Source: Actinocorallia sp. API 0066
GTDB taxonomy: Bacteria > Actinomycetota > Actinomycetes > Streptosporangiales > Streptosporangiaceae
Reading direction: 5' to 3'
NCBI RefSeq assembly: GCF_020991275.1
Contig: NZ_JAJLQY010000001.1
Span: 124,001-188,000, forward strand
Length of the DNA stretch: 64,000 bases
Position numbers and translations under genes: made by a program. The notes beneath the pieces were generated by a model, which was not told the origin of the DNA, made no database searches, and worked only from the letters and a program-made list of their open reading frames with translations. Below, in pieces: positions 8,903 to 18,099 of the stretch. How positions within the stretch are numbered: position 1 is the stretch's first letter; each line of letters starts with the position of its first letter.

Positions 8903-8973
8903 CGTTCCGTCGCGGCGTGTCCGCGTCATGCCGGTTGCCGACATGATGGGAACGGCGTCGGTATTTCGGCGTT

Positions 8974-8992
8974 CTGCGGTTTAAAGCCGCAG
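8974..8992 (+). terminator. Short inverted repeat after the truncated aldehyde dehydrogenase gene
   Basis: CTGCGG and CCGCAG flank a 7-base A/T-rich loop. There is no T run after it, so it is a weak terminator candidate or merely a hairpin. Confidence 0.3.
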
Positions 8993-9040
8993 GTCACGGG
9001 CTATCTCCCCGTTACCTGATCACTACGGGGGGATGGATCA

Positions 9041-10129
9041 GTGGCTACCAACAACACGAGGCGTGCGACCACTCGCCGTAGTTCTACGACGAAGCGCACG
9101 TCGGCCGCCCGGAAGACGGCCGCAAGCAAACCCGCGTCCAAGCGCACGAGCGCCGCCGCGCGCACGACCGGCACCCGCGTCACCGCGCGTGCCGCGTCCT
9201 CGCGTGCGACGACACCGCGCTCGGCTTCGGCGCGTTCCACCGCGTCGCGCGGCACCGCGTCCCGCACCGGGACGTCCCGCTCGCGCACCACGACGGCCCG
9301 CAAGACCACGTCCGCGGCGGCGCGCAAGCCCGCCGCGAGCCGGGCCACCACCACCCGGGCGACCACGAGCCGCACGACGACGGCCCGCGGCACCGCGAGC
9401 CGGTCCACCGCGGGGCTCACGCCCGCCAGGGCGGCGACCAAGGTGAACTCCGCCGCCACCAAGATGACCTCGGCCACCACCAAGCTCACGGCGGCCGCGA
9501 CCAAGGCCGGCACCTCGGCCAAGTCGATGAACACCGCGATGACCGCGATGAAGTCGGCGACCCGTTCGATGGCGACGGCAGCCAAGGCGATGTCCGACGC
9601 GGCGAAGGCGCTCAAGACCGTCAAGGCGACGGCCGCCGCGCCCGCCCGCCGCACCACCACGACCCGCGCGACGGGCACCCGGACCACCGGCACCCGCGCG
9701 ACGGGCACCCGCGCGACGCCCACCAGGGCGGCGTCCACCCGCAAGACCACCACCCGCGCGTCGTCTGGAACGCGCACGGCGGCGGCCCGCAAGCCCGCCA
9801 CCCGCACCACCGCGAGCCGGACCGCCGGCACCCGCGCCACCGGCACCCGCACGACGGGAGTGACGCGCAAGGCGGCCGCAGGCGCCCGCAAGACGACCGC
9901 GACCCGGGCCAGCGCCGCGCGCAAGCCCGCCGCCACCCGGGCCCGCGCCACCGCGACGACGACGGCCGCGAGCCGCACCCCCGTGGTGCGGACCAAGGCC
10001 ACCCGCCGGACCGAGGCCCACGAGGTCGTGCCCGGCGACCCGGAGGTGATGAAGGAAGAAATGGCGGAGGGCGATGACGGAGAGTCGACGGTCCTGCGCG
10101 GTCTCTCCGGCCTGTTCAGCCGCACCTGA
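9041..10129 (+). CDS. Histone H1-tail-like Arg/Thr/Ala/Ser-rich protein, 362 aa
   Basis: The protein is built almost only of Ala, Thr, Arg, Ser and Lys. Residues 1-120 and 205-330 are strings of short motifs such as TTRATGTRTTGTRATGTR and ARKPAA, like the C-terminal tail of histone H1 or the basic tails of mycobacterial HupB. Between them (about 122-200) lies a different segment with few charges and regular TKM/SATTKLTAAATK spacing, probably amphipathic helix. The last ~40 residues are acidic and ordinary in composition (EVVPGDPEVMKEEMAEGDDGE), ending LRGLSGLFSRT. The role is probably nucleoid binding or compaction, which is inference from composition. GTG start with GGGGGG upstream; a terminator follows. 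No HU or H-NS fold is present. Confidence 0.8.
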   Translation: MATNNTRRATTRRSSTTKRTSAARKTAASKPASKRTSAAARTTGTRVTARAASSRATTPRSASARSTASRGTASRTGTSRSRTTTARKTTSAAARKPAASRATTTRATTSRTTTARGTASRSTAGLTPARAATKVNSAATKMTSATTKLTAAATKAGTSAKSMNTAMTAMKSATRSMATAAKAMSDAAKALKTVKATAAAPARRTTTTRATGTRTTGTRATGTRATPTRAASTRKTTTRASSGTRTAAARKPATRTTASRTAGTRATGTRTTGVTRKAAAGARKTTATRASAARKPAATRARATATTTAASRTPVVRTKATRRTEAHEVVPGDPEVMKEEMAEGDDGESTVLRGLSGLFSRT

Positions 10130-10144
10130 CACCACACCACCGCG

Positions 10145-10170
10145 GCCCCCGTCCCATCCCGGACGGGGGC
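10145..10170 (+). terminator. Intrinsic terminator after the histone-like gene
   Basis: A 10-bp perfect stem GCCCCCGTCC/GGACGGGGGC with a 6-base loop is followed by TGTGTCTATT, 16 bases after the stop codon. Confidence 0.7.
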
Positions 10171-10266
10171 TGTGTCTATTGGGCGACACGCGGGGGGTGG
10201 GTAAAGGGTTGGTGGGGTGGGTGTGGCGGGGTTGCGTGGGGGTGGGGGCGGCCTAGCGTCGTGATC

Positions 10267-10950
10267 ATGCGTCTGGGGATCGCCGCCGTCGGCTCGTTGA
10301 CCGTGCTGCTCACGCTGGTGCCGGGGGTGCCCGCGCGGGCCGAGACAGGGTTCCGTGACTCGGGACGCGACGTGCGCGTCCTCCAGACGCGGCTGAAGCG
10401 CCTCGGGTTCCCGCCGGGGCCCGTCAACGGCCGCTACGGCAAGGAGACCAGGTCGGCCGTCTGGGCGTTCCAGAAGGCCAACGGCCTCAAGGCGACGAAC
10501 CAGATCAACAGGCGCACCGCGCGCGCGCTGTGGCAGCCGCGCAAGCTCAGGCCGCTGGTACGCGGCGCGCACGGCCGCCGGATCGAGATCGACCTGCGGC
10601 GGCAGCTCCTCACCGTCTGGCAGGGCCGCAGGCCGCTGCTGGTCAGCCACATCTCCACCGGCGCGAACAAGTACTACTGCGACAACGGCGTGTGCGGCTT
10701 CGCCAGGACGCCGATCGGCGACTTCCGCGTCACCCGCAAGATCAAGGGCTGGCACACCGGACGGCTCGGCTCCATGTACTACCCGGCGTTCTTCGTCGGC
10801 GGGGTGGCGCTGCACGGCTCCACCGCCGTGCCGGGCAGGCCCGCCTCACACGGCTGCGTCCGGATCCCGCTGCACAACGCCAAGCGCGTGTACCGGCTGG
10901 TGCGGATCGGCACCCCCGTCCACGTGCGCAACCCCGACAGGCGGCGCTGA
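10267..10950 (+). CDS. Secreted L,D-transpeptidase with peptidoglycan-binding domain
   Basis: A 227-residue exported cell-wall enzyme. A signal peptide spans about residues 1-25 (hydrophobic GSLTVLLTLVPG, likely cut after VPARA). A PG_binding_1 repeat follows (DVRVLQTRLKRLGFPPGPVNGRYG), then a YkuD catalytic domain with the His-Gly and Ser-His-Gly-Cys-Val-Arg active-site motif (HGSTAVPGRPASHGCVRIP). Such enzymes form 3-3 cross-links in peptidoglycan or attach proteins to it. A GTG two codons upstream (10261) is an equally possible start. The 60 bases upstream are extremely G-rich. The gene is convergent with the sensor kinase, with 3 bases between stops. Confidence 0.92.
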   Translation: MRLGIAAVGSLTVLLTLVPGVPARAETGFRDSGRDVRVLQTRLKRLGFPPGPVNGRYGKETRSAVWAFQKANGLKATNQINRRTARALWQPRKLRPLVRGAHGRRIEIDLRRQLLTVWQGRRPLLVSHISTGANKYYCDNGVCGFARTPIGDFRVTRKIKGWHTGRLGSMYYPAFFVGGVALHGSTAVPGRPASHGCVRIPLHNAKRVYRLVRIGTPVHVRNPDRRR

Positions 10951-10953
10951 GGC

Positions 10954-12315
10954 TCAGCGTGGGGCCCTGGGAAGCCTGACGACGAGCCGGGCACCGGACG
11001 CGGAGTCCGCGACCGCCACGGAGCCGTTGTGGGCGTGCGCGATCTGGCGGCAGATGGCCAGGCCGAGCCCGCTGCCCCCGGTGTCCTTGCTGCGTGAGGC
11101 GTCGAGCCGGGTGAACCTGTCGAAGATGGCCTCGCGCATCTCCACCGGGATCGAGTCGCCGTCGTTGACGACCTCCAGCACGGCCATCGGCCCGTCGGGG
11201 TGCACCCTGACGATGATGGAGTCCTTGGCGTGCCGGGCGGCGTTGTCCAGCAGGTTGGTGAACAGCCGGGCCAGGTGGACGCGCACGCCCAGCACCCGCG
11301 TCGGCTGGACCACCACCTTGATCCTGGCGTCCTCCGGCCGCCGCGCGATCTCCTCGCGGACGAGCGCCGCGAGGTCCACCACCTCCCGTTCGACCGACGC
11401 GCCCGCGTCCAGCCGACTCAGCGCCAACAGGTCCTCCACCAGCTCGGACAGCCGGTCGAGGCTGCCCGTCAGCTTCTCGGCCGTCTCCGGCCAGTCCGCC
11501 TCTTCGGGGTAGAGCATCGCCTCGTCCAGCTCGGTGCGCATCGCGGTGATGGGGGAGCGCAGGTCGTGCGAGGCGTTGGAGGTGAACTCGCGCTCCCGCG
11601 CGATCGTGGCCTCCAGCCGGGCCAGGACCAGGTTCGCCGCCTTGGCCAGCGCGCGCAGCTCGTCGTCGTGCTCGGGCAGGGCGATCCGCTGCCCCTTGAT
11701 CCGGCCCTCGCCGATGTCGAACCCGATCTTGAGGGCCTGCTCCCGGATCCGGGCGACCGGCTCCAGCGCCCCCTTGACGGTGTGCGCGGTGCCCAGCGCC
11801 GTCAGCCCGACGAGGATCAGCGAGACGAGCCCGAGCTGGACGATGTAGGCGATGCTGATGTACCAGGGGACCTGCTCGTCGATGATGTAGAGGAACCAGT
11901 CGCCCTGCGTGTCGTAGATCCGCACGGCGATGACCGTCTGGCAGCCCTCGAACTCGGGCAGGTCGCACCTGACCTCGTACCCGCGCGGCTGCTCTCGCGC
12001 CGGCGTCAGCATCGACACCCGGGGCGCGTACCCCAGCTCGCCCGTCCCCCCGGCGACCTGGCCGACCGGGTCGACGATCTGGATGCCGCCGACCTCGGAG
12101 ATCCGGCCGGTGCTCGGGAGCACCCGCGGTACCTGGTCGTCCTGGATGAGGCCGATGACGGTGACGGCGGAGCGCATGACCGTCTCGTTGTGCAGGTCCG
12201 CGACCCTGCCGCGCAGCACGACGGTCAGCAGGATGCTCATGCCCAGGCAGAGCAGGGCGGTGACGCCAGCCGCGAGCACGGTCAGCCGGGTCCGGATGGA
12301 CCAGCGGTTCACCAC
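10954..12315 (-). CDS. Two-component sensor histidine kinase (no adjacent response regulator)
   Basis: A 453-residue membrane sensor kinase. The first TM helix is at about 13-35, an extracellular sensor loop spans about 36-150 with two cysteines, and the second TM is at about 152-175. A HAMP-like linker follows, then HisKA with phosphorylated His in SNASHDLRSPITAM, the HATPase N box FTNLLDNAARHA and the G boxes FDRFTRLD and GGSGLGLAI. Neither neighbour encodes a response regulator, so it is an orphan whose partner lies elsewhere. It follows argS on the same strand, but a hairpin between them suggests a separate transcript. Signal unknown. Confidence 0.9.
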   Translation of the reverse strand: MVNRWSIRTRLTVLAAGVTALLCLGMSILLTVVLRGRVADLHNETVMRSAVTVIGLIQDDQVPRVLPSTGRISEVGGIQIVDPVGQVAGGTGELGYAPRVSMLTPAREQPRGYEVRCDLPEFEGCQTVIAVRIYDTQGDWFLYIIDEQVPWYISIAYIVQLGLVSLILVGLTALGTAHTVKGALEPVARIREQALKIGFDIGEGRIKGQRIALPEHDDELRALAKAANLVLARLEATIAREREFTSNASHDLRSPITAMRTELDEAMLYPEEADWPETAEKLTGSLDRLSELVEDLLALSRLDAGASVEREVVDLAALVREEIARRPEDARIKVVVQPTRVLGVRVHLARLFTNLLDNAARHAKDSIIVRVHPDGPMAVLEVVNDGDSIPVEMREAIFDRFTRLDASRSKDTGGSGLGLAICRQIAHAHNGSVAVADSASGARLVVRLPRAPR

Positions 12316-12375
12316 GCACCCCCCGAGGTCGGCTGGGCAACACCATGTCCGGGGGATCTACCGTCAAGTAAAACA

Positions 12376-12413
12376 CGAGGGGGCCTCCGGGCGGGCGCCA
12401 GGGTGCCCCCTCG
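12376..12413 (-). terminator. Hairpin terminator after argS
   Basis: A 9-bp perfect stem (CGAGGGGGC/GCCCCCTCG) lies 6 bases after the argS stop, and in the minus direction is followed by TGTTTTAC. Confidence 0.6.
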
Positions 12414-12419
12414 CGATCT

Positions 12420-14180
12420 TCACATCCGTTCGGGCACCGTGATGCCGAGCAGGCCGAGGCCGGTGACGAGCGTGTTCAGCGCCAGCGCGCAGATCGCCAG
12501 CCGGGGCGTCCGCACCTCCTCGGGCACCGGGCCGTCCGGGCCCTTCACGACCGGGCAGTTCTCGTAGAAGCCGGTGAGCGCGTCGGCCACGCCGTACAGG
12601 TAGGAGGCGAGCTTGTGCGGGGCGACGTCCTCGACCATCGCGTCGATCGCCGCGCCGAACCCCAGCAGGTGCAGGACGAGGGCGCGTTCGGCCGGGTGGG
12701 TGATCGTGATCGGGGTGCTCACGACGGCCTCCGGGCTGCTGCCCGCGAGCCGGAAGATCGACCTGATCCTGGCGGACGCGTACTGCAGGTAGGGGCCGGT
12801 GTTGCCGGTGAGCGCGATCATCCGGTCGAAGTCGAAGACGTACTCGCTGTCGCGGGCCACCGACAGGTCGGCGTACTTGACCGCGCCGATCCCGACGGCC
12901 TGGGCGATCTCCGCCCGCGTCTCGGCGTCGTAGCCGCGGTCCTCGATGACCTTGGCGGCCCGCTCGACCGCCTCCGCCAGCAGTTGGGCGAGCCGGATCG
13001 GGGCGCCGGAGCGGGTCCGCAGGATCTTGCCGTCGGTGCCCAGCACGTTGCCGATCGCCGCGTGGAACGGCTCGGTGCGGCCCAGCCAGCCCGCCTTGCG
13101 CACCGTCTCGAACACCATCCGCAGGTGCAGGCCCTGGGGCGCGCCGATGACGTAGACGACGCGGTCGGCGTGCAGGTCCTGCGCCCGGTGGCGGAGCGCG
13201 GCGAGGTCGGTGGTGGCGTAGCCGTAGCCGCCGTCGCTCTTACGGATGATGAGAGGCACCGGCTTGCCCTCGCGGCCGGTGAACCCGTCGAGGAAGACGC
13301 ACAGGGCGCCGTCGTCGACGACGGCGATGCCCTGCTCGTACAGGTCGTCGCAGACGGCGCCGAGCATGTTGTTGTACCGGCTCTCGCCCGCGAGGTCGGC
13401 GTCGGACAGGGTGACGTCCAACTCGGCGTAGATCCTGTTGAAGTACACCTTGGACATGTCGACCATGCGCCGCCAGATCGTCAGCGTGGCCTCGTCGCCG
13501 GACTGGAGCAGCACCACCCGCTTGCGGGCGCGCTTGGCGAAGTCGCTGTCGTTCTCGCCCTTGTCGCTCGCGTCGAACTTGGCGCGGGCCGCCTGGTAGA
13601 ACCGGTTCGGGTCGCTCTGCAGCTCGGCGGCGGCCTCCTCCTCGCCGATGTCGAGGAGGTGCTCGATGAGCATGCCGAAGGGCGTGCCCCAGTCTCCGAT
13701 GTGGTTCTGCCGGATCACCTTGTGGCCGCGGAACTCCGCCGCCCGGCAGAACGCGTCGCCCACGACCGTGGTGCGCAGGTGCCCGACGTGCATCTCCTTG
13801 GCCACGTTGGGCGCGGAGTAGTCCACCGGGATGATCTCGGGCCGGTCGGTCAGCGGCACGCCCGCCCGCGCGCCGTCGGCGAGCAGCGGCGTGGCCTGCC
13901 GCGCGATCCACTCGTCGGCGAGGGTGAGGTTGATGAAGCCGGGCCCGGAGACCTCGACGGACGAGCAGACGCCCTCCACGTCAAGCCGCTTGACGATCTC
14001 GTCGGCGACGTCCCTGGGTCGCTCGCGCAGCCGCTTGGCCAGGGGCAGCGCCGCGTTGGCCTGGAGGTCGGCGAACTGGGACGGCCGGATCACCGGGTCG
14101 GTGTGCGCGAACTCGACGCCGAACGCGTCGACGATCGCTGCCTGCACCCGGGCGGCGAGGACGAGTTGTGGATCGGACAT
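12420..14180 (-). CDS. argS: Arginyl-tRNA synthetase
   Basis: A 586-residue class I aminoacyl-tRNA synthetase that charges tRNA-Arg. The N-terminal Arg-specific domain (about 1-110) is followed by the HIGH-type signature in EMHVGHLRTTVVGDA, the catalytic core with IRQNHIGDWGTPFGMLIEHL, and the C-terminal anticodon-binding DALR domain ending in GLLGITVPERM, which is characteristic of ArgS. The KMSKS loop is replaced by ILRTRSGAPI, normal for ArgS. ATG start. It is probably essential. Located 72 bases downstream of the ctpE-like gene on the same strand. Confidence 0.97.
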   Translation of the reverse strand: MSDPQLVLAARVQAAIVDAFGVEFAHTDPVIRPSQFADLQANAALPLAKRLRERPRDVADEIVKRLDVEGVCSSVEVSGPGFINLTLADEWIARQATPLLADGARAGVPLTDRPEIIPVDYSAPNVAKEMHVGHLRTTVVGDAFCRAAEFRGHKVIRQNHIGDWGTPFGMLIEHLLDIGEEEAAAELQSDPNRFYQAARAKFDASDKGENDSDFAKRARKRVVLLQSGDEATLTIWRRMVDMSKVYFNRIYAELDVTLSDADLAGESRYNNMLGAVCDDLYEQGIAVVDDGALCVFLDGFTGREGKPVPLIIRKSDGGYGYATTDLAALRHRAQDLHADRVVYVIGAPQGLHLRMVFETVRKAGWLGRTEPFHAAIGNVLGTDGKILRTRSGAPIRLAQLLAEAVERAAKVIEDRGYDAETRAEIAQAVGIGAVKYADLSVARDSEYVFDFDRMIALTGNTGPYLQYASARIRSIFRLAGSSPEAVVSTPITITHPAERALVLHLLGFGAAIDAMVEDVAPHKLASYLYGVADALTGFYENCPVVKGPDGPVPEEVRTPRLAICALALNTLVTGLGLLGITVPERM

Positions 14181-14252
14181 GTACCAAGGTTAGCGACCCC
14201 CGGGCCGGGCCTCGACGAGATATCCACAGGCTCCCGGCGATCTGGCCGGAGA

Positions 14253-16619
14253 TTACCGGCGCACCACCCGGCGCAGGGGTTCCAGCGCCTTGTCATACCA
14301 ATTCCGGCGCAGCGCATGGGACAGGAGGAACCCGGCGGCGACCGCGATGAGCAGCGCCACCGCGTCGTTGCGCGCGTCCTGGTGCTGGAGCGCGAAGAAC
14401 TCGCGCGTCGCGGGCACCGCCAGCACGAGGAGGAACAGGAGGCCCATCGCCACGACGAGGGAGACCCGCCACCACGTGTAGGGGCGCGCGATGAGCGCGA
14501 GCACCCACAGCGACAGCAGGAACAGCGCGAGTGTGGCCGTCGTGCTGTCCTGGAGGAACTCGGTGTGCGGGTCGTCCGCCGCGAACACGTACCCGGCGAA
14601 CGTCGCCGCGCCGCACGCCAGCCCGGCCGGGACGGCGAACCGCAGGACGCGCGGCACGAACCCCGGCCGCGACCGCTCCAGGTTGGGCGCGAGCGCCAGC
14701 ACGAACGCGGGGATGCCGATGGTCAGCGCGCTGATGAGCGTCAGGTGCCGGGGCAGGAACGGGAACCGCACCCCGACCACGCCCACGAGGATCGACAGCA
14801 GGATCGAGTAGACGGTCTTGGTCAGGAAGAGGTTCGCGACCCGCTCGATGTTGCCGAGGACCCGGCGGCCTTCGGCAACGACGTAGGGGAGTGTGGCGAA
14901 GCTGTCGTCCAGGAGCACCACCTTGGCGACCGCGCGGGTCGCCCCGCTGCCCGAGCCCATCGCGACGCCCAGGTCGGCGTCCTTCAGGGCGAGCACGTCG
15001 TTGACGCCGTCGCCCGTCATCGCCACGGTGTGGCCGCGCGCCTGGAGCGCCCGGACCATCGCCCGCTTCTGCTGCGGGGAGACCCGCCCGAACACCGTGT
15101 GCGTCTCCAGGACGTCGCCGATGTCGGCGTCGGTCAGCTTCCGCGCGTCGTAAGGACGGTCGGCGCCCTCGACGCCGAGAGCGGCCGCGATCGCTCCGAC
15201 GCTCTCGGGGTTGTCGCCCGAGAGCACCTTCACCGCGACGCCCTGCTCGGCGAAGTACGCGAGCGTCGCCTTCGCCTCGGGCCTGAGCCGCTGGCTGAGG
15301 ACAACGAGGGCAGCCCCCTCCAGCGGCACCCGCCCGCCCCGCGCGAGGTCCTCCAGGCCGTCCTCGCGGGCCCTGGCGAGGGCCAGCACCCGGCGTCCCG
15401 TCGCGCCCCGCCGCGCCGCCTCCTTCAGCTCGGCGGAACCGCCCTCCAGCAGCACCTCGGGCGCGCCCAGCACCCAGTCGCCGTGCCCGCCGAACGACGC
15501 GCCGCTCCACTTGCGGGCGCTGGAGAACGGCACGACCGCCCCGGACGGCCACCGCGTGCCCGTCCCGTCCAGCGCCGCCGCGACGGCGCGCATCGTCGGG
15601 TTGGGCGACGGGTCGGCCGCGACCAGCGAGCACAGCGCGTCGTCCACGGGCAGGCCGGGACGCAGCCTGACGATCTCCTCCAGGTCCATGCCGGGCTCGG
15701 TGAGCGTTCCCGTCTTGTCCAGGCACAGCACGTCCACCCGGGCCAGCCCCTCGATCGCCGGGAGCTCCTGGACGAGGCAGCGGCGCCGTCCCAGCCGCAC
15801 CACCCCGACGGCGAAAGCGATGCTCGTCAGCAGGACGAGCCCCTCCGGCACCATCGTGACGACGCCCGCGACGGCGCCCACGACCGCGTCGGAGAAGCTC
15901 CGGGTGGACAGGAACTGACTGATCGTCAACAGGATGCCCACGGGCACCAGAAGCCAGGTCACGTACTTGAGGAACGTGTTGATGCCCGTCATGAGCTCGG
16001 ACGTCGCCAGCTTGAACCGGCTCGCCTCCGCGACCAGCCGCGCCGCGTAGGCGTCCGCGCCGACCTTCGCTGCGACAAACCCGCCGCTCCCGGCCACCAC
16101 AAAGCTGCCCGACCTGACCTCGTCGCCCTCCCGCTTGGCCACCGGCTCGGCCTCCCCGGTCAGGAGGGACTCGTCCACCTCCAGCGACCGGGAGACGACG
16201 ACGGGCCCGTCCACGACTATCCGGTCGCCCGTGGCCACCAGGATGAGGTCGTCCTGGACCACCTCGTCTTGGGCGATCTCCTCTTCCCGCCCGTCCCTCG
16301 TCACCCGGACGCGCTGCTCGCCCACCACGGCCAGCCTGTCGAGGGTCCGTTTCGCCCGCAGCTCCTGGATGATCCCGATCAGGGTGTTCGCGAGGATGAT
16401 CCCGCCGAACAGGCCGTCCCGCCAGTCGCCGAACACGAGCACCAGCACGAACAGCGCGCCGATCAGCGCGTTGAACCGGGTGAACACGTTCGCCCTGACG
16501 ATCTCGCCGACGCTGCGGCTCGTGTGCCGCCGCACCCGGTTCGTCCGTCCGGCCGCGACCCGGTCGGCCACCTCCGTGCCGCTCAGCCCCGCGGGGGCCC
16601 GCTCGGCGAGGCCGGTCAC
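14253..16619 (-). CDS. ctpE: Cation-transporting P-type ATPase, CtpE (calcium) type
   Basis: A 788-residue integral membrane pump. It has LTGEAEPVAK (actuator domain), the phosphorylation site DKTGTLTEPG, the nucleotide-binding domain and the hinge GDGVNDVLALKDADLG, with membrane helices near 60-110, 250-300 and from about 590 to the end. The N-terminal region (VGEIVRANVFTRFNALIG) and MVPEGLVLLTSIAFAVGVVR closely resemble Mycobacterium CtpE, reported as a calcium transporter; no CPx heavy-metal motif is seen. GTG at 16619 overlaps the plsX stop by 4 bases (GTGA), so translation is coupled. A longer in-frame start further upstream overlaps plsX and is rejected. Confidence 0.88.
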   Translation of the reverse strand: MTGLAERAPAGLSGTEVADRVAAGRTNRVRRHTSRSVGEIVRANVFTRFNALIGALFVLVLVFGDWRDGLFGGIILANTLIGIIQELRAKRTLDRLAVVGEQRVRVTRDGREEEIAQDEVVQDDLILVATGDRIVVDGPVVVSRSLEVDESLLTGEAEPVAKREGDEVRSGSFVVAGSGGFVAAKVGADAYAARLVAEASRFKLATSELMTGINTFLKYVTWLLVPVGILLTISQFLSTRSFSDAVVGAVAGVVTMVPEGLVLLTSIAFAVGVVRLGRRRCLVQELPAIEGLARVDVLCLDKTGTLTEPGMDLEEIVRLRPGLPVDDALCSLVAADPSPNPTMRAVAAALDGTGTRWPSGAVVPFSSARKWSGASFGGHGDWVLGAPEVLLEGGSAELKEAARRGATGRRVLALARAREDGLEDLARGGRVPLEGAALVVLSQRLRPEAKATLAYFAEQGVAVKVLSGDNPESVGAIAAALGVEGADRPYDARKLTDADIGDVLETHTVFGRVSPQQKRAMVRALQARGHTVAMTGDGVNDVLALKDADLGVAMGSGSGATRAVAKVVLLDDSFATLPYVVAEGRRVLGNIERVANLFLTKTVYSILLSILVGVVGVRFPFLPRHLTLISALTIGIPAFVLALAPNLERSRPGFVPRVLRFAVPAGLACGAATFAGYVFAADDPHTEFLQDSTTATLALFLLSLWVLALIARPYTWWRVSLVVAMGLLFLLVLAVPATREFFALQHQDARNDAVALLIAVAAGFLLSHALRRNWYDKALEPLRRVVRR

Positions 16620-17692
16620 GCGCCGTCGCCGGGCTGCTCGCGCGGGTCCCTGGGCTCCTTCGGCTCCCGCTCGCCGAGCGGCACGAACCTGAACCGCGAC
16701 GGCCGCGCCGCGCTCCCGAGCTGCTCCCGCACCCGGTCGATCAGTTTGCCCTCGGACAGGTCGAAGGCGAGCTTGCACGCCGCGGCGATCGCGCGCGCGC
16801 GGGACGCCCCGTGCGCGATCACCACCGCGCCGTTCAGGCCGAGCAGCACGCCGCCGCCGTAGGTGTCGCTGTCGAAACGGTCCGTCAGCGTGGTCAGCTC
16901 ACGCCGCTGCAGGGCGGCGCCCAGCTTGGCCCGCCGACTCGACGTCAGCGCGTGCTTCAGCTCGTCCACCGCCACCCGCAAGGTGCCCTCCATCGTCTTC
17001 AGCGCGATGTTCCCGGTGAACCCGTCGGCGACGATCACGTCGACCGTGTTGCGGAGCAGATCGTGGCCCTCGATGTTGCCCGCGAACTCCAGGGGAGAGG
17101 CCGCAAGCAACTCGTGCGCCTTCTTCGTCAGCTTGTTGCCCTTGCCCGGCTCCGCCCCGATCGTCAGCAGCCCGACCCGCGGCCTGGCCACCCCCAGCCG
17201 GATCTGCGCGAACGCCGTCCCCAGCAGCGCGAACTGGACGAGCATCTCCGGCTTGGCGTCGGCCGTCGCGCCCGCGTCCAGCAGCACCGTCGGCCGCGGC
17301 CTGGTCGGCAGCGTCACCGCGATCGCCGGACGCAGGATGCCGTGCTGCGTCTTCAGCCGCACCGCCGAGGTGGCCACCACGCCCGCCGTGGAGCCCGCCG
17401 ACACCAGCGCCCCCGCCTTCCCGTGCTTCATCAGCTCGCAGGCGATCGCGATCGTCGAGCGCGGCTTGCGCCAGGACGCCAGCGCCCCCTCGCCCATCTC
17501 CAGCGACTCGTCCGTGTGCACGATCGACAGGTTCCCGACGGCGTCGTACTCGGCGAGCAGCGCGCGGATCCGCCGCGACGGGCCGACGAGGATCAGCGGC
17601 ACTTCGTGGTCGCGCGCCGCCATGACGGCGCCCGCCACCACCTCCCGGGGCGCGTGGTCTCCTCCCATGCAGTCCAGCACCACCGGCAGCAA
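16616..17692 (-). CDS. plsX: Phosphate acyltransferase PlsX
   Basis: A 358-residue enzyme that makes acyl-phosphate from acyl-ACP for phospholipid synthesis. Family signatures are VVLDCMGGDHAPREVV at the N-terminus, GALVSAGSTAGVVATS and VIVADGFTGNIALKTMEG. About 20 charged residues at the C-terminus (EREPKEPRDPREQPGD) extend past the usual end and reach into the ctpE start. In many bacteria plsX lies with rpmF and fab genes; here rpmF is absent upstream and a calcium-type ATPase is coupled downstream. Confidence 0.95.
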   Translation of the reverse strand: MLPVVLDCMGGDHAPREVVAGAVMAARDHEVPLILVGPSRRIRALLAEYDAVGNLSIVHTDESLEMGEGALASWRKPRSTIAIACELMKHGKAGALVSAGSTAGVVATSAVRLKTQHGILRPAIAVTLPTRPRPTVLLDAGATADAKPEMLVQFALLGTAFAQIRLGVARPRVGLLTIGAEPGKGNKLTKKAHELLAASPLEFAGNIEGHDLLRNTVDVIVADGFTGNIALKTMEGTLRVAVDELKHALTSSRRAKLGAALQRRELTTLTDRFDSDTYGGGVLLGLNGAVVIAHGASRARAIAAACKLAFDLSEGKLIDRVREQLGSAARPSRFRFVPLGEREPKEPRDPREQPGDGA

Positions 17693-17715
17693 CGGGCCTC
17701 TCCTTCACGTGACGG

Positions 17716-18099
17716 CTAGTCGTCCTCGCAGTCTGCCCCCAGACAGGGGGCGTTCTTCACCAGGGGCCGTCCGTCCACGAGGATCGTGTAGTACTCACGC
17801 CGTGCCGACGGCATCGCCGCACCGAACACATGGACGGGTTTCTTGGCCGCCGTCTGCCCCGTGCACCTGACCAGCAGCCTGTCCGCCGAAGCGCCTTCCA
17901 TGCTTTCGCAGGCCAGCGCGCCCTCCAGCGGCTGCCCCCGGCCGCCGAGTTCCGCTTTCGCCGCCGCGGGCACCGCCCTGAGCATCGCCGCCTGGTCGGC
18001 GTGGCGGGTGCCCTCCCCGCGCAGCGCCAGCGGGATCGCCACGGCGAGCCCCAGCACGAGGGCGGCGGAGAGCGCGCCGATGAGGATCTTCTTGTTCAC
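17716..18099 (-). CDS. Hypothetical single-pass membrane protein, 127 aa
   Basis: The short N-terminus (NKK) is followed by a hydrophobic helix at about residues 4-26 (ILIGALSAALVLGLAVAIPLAL), then a ~100-residue extracytoplasmic domain. It holds two cysteines in the middle (ALACESMEG, LLVRCTGQ) and two at the end (APCLGADCEDD), which may pair as disulfides. The layout recalls small actinobacterial anchored proteins with a DUF4333-like domain, but I cannot confirm that family. GTG start at 18099. It lies 23 bases upstream of plsX on the same strand and could share its transcript. Confidence 0.7.
   Translation of the reverse strand: MNKKILIGALSAALVLGLAVAIPLALRGEGTRHADQAAMLRAVPAAAKAELGGRGQPLEGALACESMEGASADRLLVRCTGQTAAKKPVHVFGAAMPSARREYYTILVDGRPLVKNAPCLGADCEDD

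Noticed and set aside
12615-16862. Very long plus-strand open frame (1415 codons)
   Set aside because: It lies antisense to argS, the ATPase and plsX; its translation is Arg/His/Gln/Gly-rich shadow typical of high-GC DNA.
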